Of a DNA stretch of 7,882 nucleotides, positions 1 to 6,814 are shown piece after piece. The translations under genes were made by a program, and so were the position numbers. Source of the stretch: an uncultured Rhodopirellula sp. (GTDB lineage Bacteria > Planctomycetota > Planctomycetia > Pirellulales > Pirellulaceae); NCBI GenBank assembly GCA_913061385.1, contig CAJXTM010000139.1, positions 1-7,882 on the forward strand, given 5' to 3'. The notes under the pieces were generated by a model, which saw only the letters and a program-made list of their open reading frames with translations, made no database searches and was not told where the DNA came from. The stretch's first letter is position 1. Each line of letters opens with the position of its first letter.

Positions 1-24
1 CCTCTTCACCAAGCACAACGACAC

Positions 25-75
25 AACCGTTCGATATCTAAACCGTTCGAAAAAAAGCACACCGAAAAAGCACAC
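25..75 (+). promoter_or_regulatory. Short direct repeats upstream of the dehydrogenase gene (candidate operator)
   Basis: Two sets of exact direct repeats sit in the 98 bp before the dehydrogenase start. AACCGTTCGA occurs at 25-34 and again at 41-50, a 16-bp period. AAAAAGCACAC occurs at 52-62 and again at 65-75, a 13-bp period. The repeats are visible in the sequence; a role as a regulator-binding site for the catabolic cluster is inference. No clear -35/-10 pair was recognised. The upstream boundary is unknown because the window begins here. Confidence 0.35.
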
Positions 76-98
76 AACACTCACACGGAGTTTTTCCC

Positions 99-1127
99 AT
101 GCGTGCCATCCAGATCTCTGAAGTAAAAACCCTCAAAGCAATCGAAATCCCAAATCCCGGCAACCCAGCGGCTGGAGAGGCATTGGTGAGAACCCACCGC
201 ATGGGTGTTTGCGGCACTGACATCAGTTGTTACCTCGGCAAATTTCCGTTTTTTGACTTTCCACGAATTCCGGGGCATGAACTCGGCGTTGAGGTCGTCG
301 AGGTCGGTGCAGGTGTCGAGAATGTAAAGCCTGGTGATCGCTGTAGCGTCGAGCCTTACATGAATTGCGGAGAATGTTATTCATGCCGACACGGCGCTTA
401 CAATTGCTGTCAGAAGCTGAAAGTCATTGGCGTGATGATGAACGGCGGACTATGTGAATCATTCCTCGTGCGTGCTGATAAACTTCACCCTTCCCAGAAG
501 CTCAGCTACGATCAACTTGCATTAGTCGAAACACTTGCCATTGGATGCCACGCAAACGATCGAGGCGCCCCCGAAGATGGCGACCATGCTTTGATCATAG
601 GCATGGGCCCCATCGGATTGGCGACGTTGGAATTCGCGCGACTAACCGATGCGACCATCAGCGTCATGGACATGAACCAAGCTCGTCTTGACTTTGTCCG
701 TGAGAATTATGGTATCGAGAACACAATATTATTTAAGGGTGACGGTTCAGAGCGGGAACAGATGGAGAAGATTACCAACGGTGATATGTATCATGTCATT
801 ACCGACGCAACCGGAAACAAACACTCCATGGCAGGCGCACTCTCCTACATTGCTCCGACCGGTCGCCTGGTTTACGTCGGAATCACCACTGAAGAAGTGG
901 CGTTTCGGCATCCAGTCATGCACCGTCCTGAAGCCTCAATTCTCGCATCACGCAATGCTCTTCCACCAGATTTCACCCGCATCATCGGGTTAATCGAAGA
1001 CGGAACCATCAACACCACTCCATGGATCACACACCGAACCAGTTTCGAAGGTGTGCTCACTGATTTCGAATCCTACACAAAGCCGGAGACGGGAGTCATC
1101 AAGGCTATCATCGAAGTGACATCCTGA
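99..1127 (+). CDS. Zinc-dependent medium-chain alcohol/polyol dehydrogenase
   Basis: This 342-residue protein is a cytosolic MDR-superfamily dehydrogenase of the sorbitol/threonine/galactonate dehydrogenase type, expected to oxidise a secondary hydroxyl of a sugar, polyol or sugar acid with NAD. The N-terminal GroES-like domain has the catalytic zinc ligands: C38 in GVCGTD, H60-E61 in PGHE, and E144 in VETLAIG. The structural zinc cysteines C90, C93, C96 and C104 keep the classical spacing. The Rossmann domain has GMGPIG at 168-173, and an acidic D191 at the end of beta-2 suggests NAD over NADP. Length is normal for the family. The ATG is preceded by GGAG at 87-90 with 8 nt spacing, which supports this start. 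It is followed 144 bp later by a UxaE-like gene on the same strand, suggesting a role in uronate or aldonate catabolism. The exact substrate cannot be read from sequence. Confidence 0.93.
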   Translation: MRAIQISEVKTLKAIEIPNPGNPAAGEALVRTHRMGVCGTDISCYLGKFPFFDFPRIPGHELGVEVVEVGAGVENVKPGDRCSVEPYMNCGECYSCRHGAYNCCQKLKVIGVMMNGGLCESFLVRADKLHPSQKLSYDQLALVETLAIGCHANDRGAPEDGDHALIIGMGPIGLATLEFARLTDATISVMDMNQARLDFVRENYGIENTILFKGDGSEREQMEKITNGDMYHVITDATGNKHSMAGALSYIAPTGRLVYVGITTEEVAFRHPVMHRPEASILASRNALPPDFTRIIGLIEDGTINTTPWITHRTSFEGVLTDFESYTKPETGVIKAIIEVTS

Positions 1128-1271
1128 TTTCCACTCTTCGCTGAATCGACCTGCGTTTGATTTGCAACACCAATCGCATCACGAGCAGACGCATCAAGAC
1201 CGAACATAACGCTTCCTCAACATCCTATCGCTGCACCACCAGGTGTATCAGCGGCATCTGAAAGAAGACCA

Positions 1272-2543
1272 ATGACGAAAAAATGTGTAGCACTTGGCTT
1301 GGCACCGAGCTTTGGTTTTGGTGATCGCACCGGACTTGCAACGCCGGGTCATGTGGCATCTATGAAACGTTGTGGCCAAGGCATTGAGGCGATTTACCCG
1401 CAACAGTCCATCCGGGAAATGACGCGCACAAAGAGGACACCGCAGCAAGTCATGGACGATGCCATGAATGGTGCAGAGGCTTCAGGTTGGACTGGACCGA
1501 TCGGTGCGGATGCAGATCATCTGAAAGTTCGTGAGGATGTCGATGTTACCGCGGCGGTTGGATTCACCTTTTTCACAATCGACCCATCGGATGACGTGGA
1601 CCAACAGGCTGATGACTACGATGAAGCGAAACTACGAACAGCATTCGCCGAAAACCGCAGTGAATCTCCATGGTTTGACGATTACCTCGGCAAGACAGTC
1701 AAACTCGGAACAGGAACCATCGTTTCACTGGATGAAGAGGCTTGCATGCGGGCCGCGGTCAAATATGGAAAAGCTATTACAAGGGCATTGAAACTTGGCA
1801 ACTACATCAAGAGTGTCAATGAATCGGCTGGCAATGATTACGAAATTGAGCTTTCGGTTGATGAAACTGACCAGCCCACTACATTGGCCGAGCATTTCAT
1901 CATCGCGGACCAATGCCTCAAAGGTGGCATGAAATTGGTGAGTCTTGCACCGCGTTTCATCGGTGATTTTGAAAAGGGAATCGACTTCATAGGCGACCTC
2001 GAAGCACTTCATGCTTCACTAAAAGACCATGCCGCAGTGGCAGAGACCCTCGGCCCATACAAATTGAGCCTTCACAGCGGAAGCGACAAGGTTTCGATGT
2101 ACGGCTTGCTTGCCAATGCAACTCAAGGTCGGTTTCATGTAAAAACCGCTGGCACGAGCTACCTTGAGGCATTGCGAGTGGTAGCTCGCCATGACCCAGC
2201 AGCGTTCCGCGAGATCATCGAGTTTTCGCGAGGTCGCTACGAAACCGACAAAGCCACCTACCACGTCTCTGCGACATTAGCAGATGCACCGCTGACAAGT
2301 GATGCGGATGACGCAACCCTTGAGAGCGAGTACTTGGAAATGTGGAGCGATGTTCCTGTCGGCAAAGGCTTTACCAAACCCGGCCGGCAGATTCTTCACT
2401 GTACCTTTGGTTCAGTTTTGACGGACGAAAAGCTCGGTAAGATTGTCCTTGACTGCTTAACAACTCATCCCGACACCTACACCGAAGTGCTCGACGATCA
2501 CTTCGGTCGCCACCTGGACGCCCTGCGTAGCGGTATGGAATAG
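1272..2543 (+). CDS. uxaE: Tagaturonate epimerase family protein (UxaE-like)
   Basis: This 423-residue protein resembles the UxaE family, whose characterised member from Thermotoga maritima epimerises tagaturonate and fructuronate in hexuronate catabolism. Family-like blocks I recognise are SFGFGDRTGLATPGH at about 13-27, GADADHLK at 78-85, KLSLHSGSDKVSMY at 264-277, HVKTAGTSYLEALR at 289-302, and HCTFGSVL at 376-383. The conserved Asp, His, Glu and Lys residues in these blocks are candidates for metal and substrate binding; this is inferred from conservation, not seen directly. The length fits a full gene. The ATG has only a weak AAGAAG element upstream. The upstream neighbour is a polyol-type dehydrogenase and the downstream neighbour an aldo/keto reductase, which fits sugar-acid interconversion. 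The substrate could be a different ketouronate or a related sugar acid, so the symbol marks the family rather than a proven reaction. Confidence 0.87.
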   Translation: MTKKCVALGLAPSFGFGDRTGLATPGHVASMKRCGQGIEAIYPQQSIREMTRTKRTPQQVMDDAMNGAEASGWTGPIGADADHLKVREDVDVTAAVGFTFFTIDPSDDVDQQADDYDEAKLRTAFAENRSESPWFDDYLGKTVKLGTGTIVSLDEEACMRAAVKYGKAITRALKLGNYIKSVNESAGNDYEIELSVDETDQPTTLAEHFIIADQCLKGGMKLVSLAPRFIGDFEKGIDFIGDLEALHASLKDHAAVAETLGPYKLSLHSGSDKVSMYGLLANATQGRFHVKTAGTSYLEALRVVARHDPAAFREIIEFSRGRYETDKATYHVSATLADAPLTSDADDATLESEYLEMWSDVPVGKGFTKPGRQILHCTFGSVLTDEKLGKIVLDCLTTHPDTYTEVLDDHFGRHLDALRSGME

Positions 2544-2626
2544 AGATTGGTGTTTGGGTTGAAGACCAACATGTAACAGAAACCTGGCATGCGACAAGTC
2601 GATACTGTCGGATCGGAAATACTGTA

Positions 2627-3673
2627 ATGCACCAAAAGTTTGGCAACACCAGTCTGACCATGCCGCGCGTGGTCTTTGGTGCAACGTGTCTGGGCAACCT
2701 GTTTGTTGCAATGAGCGACGAGCAGAAGCGAGACCTGATTCGTGAGTGGTTTTCACAGATTCCCAAACCGGTCGCGATTGATACCGCTGGCAAGTATGGG
2801 GCCGGCTTATCGCTTGAGGTTCTGGGACGTGACTTGGCTGCATTGGACATCAAACCCGATGAAGTTGTCGTCAGCAACAAACTGGCGTGGCGACGGACTT
2901 CTCTGCAAGGTCCGGAACCAACGTTCGAACCTGGTGTCTGGGTAGACCTGCAACATGATGCGGTGCAAGACATCAGCCACGATGGAATCCTGCGCTGTCA
3001 CGAAGACGGTTGCCGAATGTTGGGTGTTTACGCTCCACAGTTGGTGAGCGTGCACGATCCAGACGAATACCTAGCTGCGGCAACCGATGCTGAGGATAGA
3101 AACCGCAGGATGGATGATATCTGCGGTGCCTACCGGGCATTGGAAGAACTGCGAGATGCCGGCAAAGTCGCGGGAGTGGGAGTTGGAGCCAAGGACTGGC
3201 GAATCATACGCGAACTTGACAAGCACTGTCGCTTTGACTGGGTAATGATGGCGAATAGCTTTACCATCATGCACCACCCACCCGCATTGCTCGAATTCAT
3301 CTCGTCACTGCAAAGCAGAAACATTGCTCTGATAAACTCAGCAGTCACACATGGTGGGTTTCTGGTGGGTGGTAGATTCCTGGATTACCGGGAAATTGAC
3401 CCAACCAATCAGAATGATATGAAGTGTCTGGAATGGCGCCGTCAATTCACCGAAATCTGTCAGCAGTTCAATGCAAGTCCCTACGAAGTTGCCGTTGCAT
3501 TTGGCGTCTCACACCCCGCCGTCACGTCTGTTGCCTTGAGCACCAGCCAGCCCAACCGAGTGAGATCGATGGTATCGGCAGCCACAAAAAAACCAGTGGC
3601 AGCGGTCTGGGATGAACTGCGTACGCAGGGCCTGATTGACGCTGGGTATCACCATCTGAATCCTGCCATCTGA
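2627..3673 (+). CDS. Aldo/keto reductase, aldose (L-fucose / D-threo-aldose) 1-dehydrogenase type
   Basis: This 348-residue protein is a soluble NAD(P)-dependent TIM-barrel oxidoreductase of the aldo/keto reductase superfamily. The catalytic tetrad is visible: D52 and Y57 in AIDTAGKYG (the usual five-residue offset), K85 in VVSNKL, and H143 in LVSVHDPDEY. Other family-typical parts are the YRALEELRDAGKVAGVGVG stretch at 169-187 and NSFTIMHHPPALLEF at 210-224. The pattern resembles aldose 1-dehydrogenases that oxidise L-fucose or related sugars to lactones, but such resemblance does not settle the substrate. The ATG is preceded by GGAAAT, a modest ribosome binding site. It lies 83 bp after the UxaE-like gene on the same strand with no strong terminator between, so it may belong to the same transcript. 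Together these genes suggest oxidative breakdown of deoxy-sugars or uronic sugars. Confidence 0.9.
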   Translation: MHQKFGNTSLTMPRVVFGATCLGNLFVAMSDEQKRDLIREWFSQIPKPVAIDTAGKYGAGLSLEVLGRDLAALDIKPDEVVVSNKLAWRRTSLQGPEPTFEPGVWVDLQHDAVQDISHDGILRCHEDGCRMLGVYAPQLVSVHDPDEYLAAATDAEDRNRRMDDICGAYRALEELRDAGKVAGVGVGAKDWRIIRELDKHCRFDWVMMANSFTIMHHPPALLEFISSLQSRNIALINSAVTHGGFLVGGRFLDYREIDPTNQNDMKCLEWRRQFTEICQQFNASPYEVAVAFGVSHPAVTSVALSTSQPNRVRSMVSAATKKPVAAVWDELRTQGLIDAGYHHLNPAI

Positions 3674-3725
3674 ATCTTTCATCGGCATTCCACGTAAGAT
3701 CAGCATTTCGTTCGCCCCGCAGCTT

Positions 3726-4964
3726 TCAGCCACCCCTGCGGATTTCCGATCCTTTGAATCGAACGGTAATTCGGTACACCTTCTTACGATGGTAAACTAC
3801 CTCCCCATCGCTGTTAATTTTTTCCGGCACGTCGTGTCGCCATATATCGACGCTGGCATGGTACCCACGTTCAGAGAATACATCGATCAACATTGCCAGT
3901 GCTTCGTGTTCTTGCCAAAGCGGATCTTCTGAGTTGATATCGGCGTGTCCCGAAATCGCATGCCGAACGACAATCGGCATCATCTGTTCTTCGATGAAGC
4001 GAACCACTTTGTGGAACAACTCAGTACGTTCAATCTCGTATTCGTCCAGTCGCGTCACCAACTCGCGCCGAGCATGGCTGACAATATCACTCGCCAGCGG
4101 GATTGCCTGTAACGAATGGAAAGTTCGAGGGTCCAATTCCAGCGAGCTTTGGTACTCCAGCTCACGCAGAATATTTTCCTGAACGACTTCCAGCGGCGCT
4201 TGGGCGTTGATGAAATGATAATGAAAAATCTGTTTCAACGAGACAAGTGCGTCGTAGGTTTTTTCTTTAAAGACACGATAGCGGTCCCGTGCAAGATCTT
4301 CATCGAAGTCAGTGGGCCTTTCTTCCCAGATCTCGCCGATACTGCTCTCGCGAACCTCTTCATTGTGAGCGATCGTTTTTCGGCCTCGAAATAATTGCCT
4401 TGCTACACTTTCGGCCTCGTCCACGAACAGCACCATGATGTGGAACGTTGGCTGCTTGAAGTGAACCAATTGGGGGCTGTCAGCAAACTCGCGTCGCAGA
4501 GCATTCATACGATCGTAAAGCATCTTGAGGCATTCCACCTGTACCTTGGTGCGAGGAAAACCATCAAGAACTGCACCTCCTTGGTAGCCCGGTTCGAGCA
4601 ATTTTCGAAACACAAGACTGACGACCTCGCGGTCCCCAACCATCCCTCCCCTGGCCTTGATGGCCTGAGACTCAGGGCTATTCAAAAGCTCGCTGACGAC
4701 AACGGGACGCTCAGAAATATCGCGGACTTTGCGAATGAAATTGGTGTTGGTTCCTTTACCAGAACCGGGAGCACCACCCAGAAGTATCAATTCCTTTGGG
4801 AAATGAAGGCTTGCTTTGCCGTATTTTGACTCGAGTTCTTTCCAAACTGAGTTGAAAATCAATTGTGCATCTTTAACCTCGAGATCGGCTGGCATCGATG
4901 CAATTTTACTGGGTTCTGAGGTTCTCACGATCGCTCTGCTCAGGTTGGAGTGTTCTGGTTCCAT
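3726..4964 (-). CDS. Adenylate-kinase-like nucleoside monophosphate kinase with C-terminal extension
   Basis: The N-terminal half is a P-loop nucleoside monophosphate kinase, expected to move a phosphate from ATP to an NMP. Numbered from the ATG at 4964 (412 residues), it has a Walker A loop GGAPGSGKGT at 63-72, an LDGFPRT motif at 133-139 typical of adenylate kinases, an Arg-rich lid-like stretch RQLFRGRK at 189-196, and an RYRVFKEKTYDAL helix at 228-240. Ordinary adenylate kinases have about 190-220 residues. This protein also has about 60 residues before the P-loop and roughly 130 charged, helix-prone residues after the kinase core, with no motif I recognise. The start is uncertain. ATG 4964 has AGGGA at 4975-4979 with a 10-nt spacer; an in-frame TTG at 5018 and an ATG at 4895 are alternatives. 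It converges on the aldo/keto reductase, 52 bp apart, with no clear terminator. It is unlikely to be the housekeeping adenylate kinase, given its size and divergence. Confidence 0.83.
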   Translation of the reverse strand: MEPEHSNLSRAIVRTSEPSKIASMPADLEVKDAQLIFNSVWKELESKYGKASLHFPKELILLGGAPGSGKGTNTNFIRKVRDISERPVVVSELLNSPESQAIKARGGMVGDREVVSLVFRKLLEPGYQGGAVLDGFPRTKVQVECLKMLYDRMNALRREFADSPQLVHFKQPTFHIMVLFVDEAESVARQLFRGRKTIAHNEEVRESSIGEIWEERPTDFDEDLARDRYRVFKEKTYDALVSLKQIFHYHFINAQAPLEVVQENILRELEYQSSLELDPRTFHSLQAIPLASDIVSHARRELVTRLDEYEIERTELFHKVVRFIEEQMMPIVVRHAISGHADINSEDPLWQEHEALAMLIDVFSERGYHASVDIWRHDVPEKINSDGEVVYHRKKVYRITVRFKGSEIRRGG

Positions 4965-5215
4965 CAATAGAACATCCCTGTAAGTATCGGCCAACACCAG
5001 AGAAAAGTTGGGTTTCAAAGGAAAATCCGCCGCAATCGACGGTCCCCGCTGATCCTGCCACGCACCTTCTGTTGCGAGCCACCGTCACGACCCGCCTATC
5101 GCCAACCAGATCTAGGCCAAAATGCTGCTTCCAGACGCCCCCACACCCCCCGAAGACGTATCGTTTAACAGCGTGTTCTGATAACGATTTTAGCCATACA
5201 AAGGGAAAACAGACC
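4965..5215. promoter_or_regulatory. Divergent intergenic region between the kinase and hypothetical genes
   Basis: The 251 bp between the kinase start and the GTG start at 5216 must hold the promoters of both genes if the predicted starts are right. No confident -35/-10 pair was recognised on either strand. The one compositional oddity is a C-rich run around 5137-5151 made of two C tracts. If the kinase starts at the TTG at 5018, the first 54 bp are coding. Reading frames crossing this region look like shadows. Confidence 0.35.
5201..5206 (+). promoter_or_regulatory. Ribosome binding site fixing a GTG start
   Basis: AAGGGA lies 9 nt before the GTG at 5216-5218. It is the best Shine-Dalgarno-like element near the 5' end of this open frame and is the main reason to prefer GTG 5216 over the much earlier in-frame ATG at 4898, which would overlap the 5' end of the divergent kinase gene. 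Confidence 0.5.
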
Positions 5216-5827
5216 GTGTTTCGACTCGATTCCGTATCTGACCCCCGACTCAATGAACACAAAATACGCAACTGGAGATGTGGTCGTATCCTGATGCGTG
5301 CAGGGAAATTGGTTGAGATTCAACACCGCCTTTTATGTGGCAATGTTTCAGTCGCAGAAGTTTGGCTGCAAGCCAAATTCGGACGTCGTGACGACGACTA
5401 CTGCTGGTTGGATTATCACCAGCCAGTGGGAATGCCCAGCTTTTTGACACTCGATTACATCCGCACTGGAACGCTGGCCAGTTACAACACTTTCATCGGA
5501 GCGTACCACATTCTCGGTGAAATCGCTCGGATCCGATCCAGCGTTGCAGTCGTGGCCCATGTCACCAATCGAAGCATAAGTGATCGCCTCATGATGCGAC
5601 ACGGTTGGGAGCAGCACATGCAGCACCTGAGCGGACGTCACTGGATAAGACGCTTTTATGATGGCTACCCAAACAGTCGCATCGAACAATTTGTCAACAC
5701 GCCCTGCGATGTACTGACGAAAATATGCCCGACCGAAAGCCTAAGCAACACAAACACTGTGTCTGATTCGTTTTATCCCCCCGTTGCTATCCAGACCCGA
5801 AAGTCATCAGCACCGCTACCGGGCTGA
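5216..5827 (+). CDS. Hypothetical protein, possibly GNAT-like
   Basis: I do not recognise a named family for this protein of 203 residues (GTG start). The frame runs longer upstream, but the region before 5216 looks non-coding: it is proline/serine-rich, without motifs, and opposes the kinase gene. From 5216 the protein has ordinary globular composition. Residues 88-151 contain a hydrophobic strand AVVAHVTN at 111-118, then RSISDRLMMRHGWEQH at 119-134 and RHWIRRFYDGYP at 141-152. The N-(x)n-R-L-(x)n-G-W/F pattern resembles the acetyl-CoA-binding end of GNAT acetyltransferases, where an Asn is followed by a helix and a 'GF/GW' strand. That is a weak structural guess; a clear Q/R-x-x-G-x-G/A loop is not seen. 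The last 45 or so residues are low in structure. No signal peptide or membrane segment is evident. It is divergent from the kinase. Confidence 0.68.
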   Translation: MFRLDSVSDPRLNEHKIRNWRCGRILMRAGKLVEIQHRLLCGNVSVAEVWLQAKFGRRDDDYCWLDYHQPVGMPSFLTLDYIRTGTLASYNTFIGAYHILGEIARIRSSVAVVAHVTNRSISDRLMMRHGWEQHMQHLSGRHWIRRFYDGYPNSRIEQFVNTPCDVLTKICPTESLSNTNTVSDSFYPPVAIQTRKSSAPLPG

Positions 5828-6015
5828 CCTACGTCGATTTGGCTTCGCACGGGCAGCCTCAAACCATCACAGGTAGAACGTTGATCAACCGTCGAAGCAA
5901 TGAAGGACACTTAACGATACCGTTCAAACCATGATGCTGAAGAAGAGCACTGCTGTTCATCAAGACTGACGACCTACTGTTGAACTTGACTGACAGACTC
6001 TTGCTCTCGGAACTA
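5828..6015. other. Convergent intergenic region, no gene or terminator recognised
   Basis: This 188-bp gap separates the 3' ends of the hypothetical gene (plus) and the HAD phosphatase gene (minus). No hairpin followed by a T tract was found. A stop-free plus-strand stretch in another frame runs from 5767 to the TGA at 5932-5934, ending in ...SNEGHLTIPFKP. It has no plausible start codon of its own and could be a degenerate gene end, a frameshifted tail of the upstream protein, or chance. Confidence 0.4.
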
Positions 6016-6573
6016 TCACATTGCCCGGATGTCGACACATTCCATTCCTGCGCGACGCGCCGCTTCGATTCCCGGTTCACCGTCTTCGTACACACGGCAA
6101 TGCTCAGGTTTCACCTGGAGTCGGCGAGCCGCCTCGAGAAAGACATGCGGATCTGGCTTGTGATACTCAGTATCCTCACACGTCACAATCGTCTCAAACC
6201 AGTCCATGACTTGTATTTGCCGCAGTTGTCGATGCACCAAATTGCGAGTCCCGCCGCTGGCAACTGCCATTTTCAACTTACCCCGGTTACTCTCCGCAAT
6301 GTCCACCACATGCGGAATACGACGCAACAAGTCGATTGACTCCAGGAAATGCTTTTCTTTCTCGGCCAACGCTTGCTGAAAATCAAGATCTTTTCCCTGC
6401 TCAGCCGCAAACATGGGGATGACGCGACTCGACGGCGTGCCTGAATGAATGTAAAAATTCTGCTCGTCAAGCGAGATATCCTGACTCTGTAACGCCTTCT
6501 GCCACGCTGAGTAGTGTGCAAACATCGAGTCAACCAAAGTACCGTCACAATCGAATAGAAGAGCTTGAATCAT
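6016..6573 (-). CDS. HAD-superfamily phosphatase, YqaB / beta-phosphoglucomutase-like
   Basis: This 185-residue cytosolic protein is a haloacid dehalogenase superfamily hydrolase (subfamily with a small helical cap), expected to dephosphorylate or isomerise a sugar phosphate through an aspartyl-phosphate intermediate and Mg2+. All four HAD motifs are present: motif I LLFDCDGTLVDS with nucleophile D8 and acid/base D10; motif II VASGGT with S106; motif III K139 in HKPDP; and motif IV YEDGEPGIEAARRAGM with E163-D164. The length (185) and the C-terminal AGMECVDIRAM closely resemble E. coli YqaB (188 residues, ending AGMDAVDVRLL), a fructose-1-phosphatase-type enzyme, so a phosphatase is more likely than a mutase. 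The ATG at 6573 starts directly at the usual position before motif I, though no good Shine-Dalgarno is seen. It is divergent from the methyltransferase gene, 241 bp away. Confidence 0.9.
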   Translation of the reverse strand: MIQALLFDCDGTLVDSMFAHYSAWQKALQSQDISLDEQNFYIHSGTPSSRVIPMFAAEQGKDLDFQQALAEKEKHFLESIDLLRRIPHVVDIAESNRGKLKMAVASGGTRNLVHRQLRQIQVMDWFETIVTCEDTEYHKPDPHVFLEAARRLQVKPEHCRVYEDGEPGIEAARRAGMECVDIRAM

Positions 6574-6814
6574 GTCAGCAGTATTCGCCAGCTAGGTGGA
6601 TCGTAAATTGAACGTATCTGCACGCTGGAATGACGAATTCATGCAGTCCTGAATTCGCAACTCCGAGCTCTACCTCAAGGTACCGACTGATCACCGAGTT
6701 GTGGACCGGACCGCCAAACGAATGTGACCAAAAAGCAAAGTCCAGCGATTTTCCTGTATTCAGAGACCATTCAACCCTTCTCTCCGCAATCGATTCTGCA
6801 CACACGGAAGTTAA
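6574..6814. promoter_or_regulatory. Divergent intergenic region upstream of HAD and methyltransferase genes
   Basis: This 241-bp region should contain the promoters of both flanking genes; no convincing -35/-10 pair was identified. It holds a near-perfect inverted repeat at 6634-6657 (listed separately). It also lies under a 99-codon minus-strand open frame (6575-6874) whose first 20 codons are antisense to the methyltransferase start. That frame has no recognisable domain and is probably not a gene. Confidence 0.4.
6634..6657. repeat. Inverted repeat with 8-bp arms
   Basis: CGAATTCA at 6634-6641 is mirrored exactly by TGAATTCG at 6650-6657 with an 8-bp spacer. The arms and spacing are seen directly. 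The 24-bp length and dyad form fit an operator for a dimeric regulator. It is not terminator-like: no T tract follows and both neighbouring genes point away. It lies 61 bp from the HAD start codon and 157 bp from the methyltransferase start codon, so control of the HAD gene is the likelier role, by inference only. Confidence 0.5.

Noticed and set aside
1230..1252. Hairpin GCTGCACC-ACCA-GGTG-TAT-CAGC between the dehydrogenase and UxaE-like genes
   Set aside because: The stem is short and bulged, with no T tract after it, so it is not a convincing terminator or riboswitch.
2371..2973. 200-codon minus-strand open frame
   Set aside because: It overlaps the ends of two well-supported plus-strand genes, is rich in Ser/Arg/Cys, and has no recognisable motif.
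4395..4829. 144-codon plus-strand open frame opposite the kinase
   Set aside because: It is antisense to the P-loop and core kinase motifs, and its translation has no domain signature; it is a shadow frame.
5137..5151. C-rich run that could be a G-quadruplex on the minus strand
   Set aside because: Only two G tracts are present, while four are needed for an intramolecular quadruplex.
4898..5215. Upstream part of the open frame that contains the hypothetical protein, with an ATG at 4898
   Set aside because: It overlaps the 5' end of the kinase gene on the other strand, has low-complexity Pro/Ser/Thr-rich translation, and a better ribosome binding site precedes the GTG at 5216.
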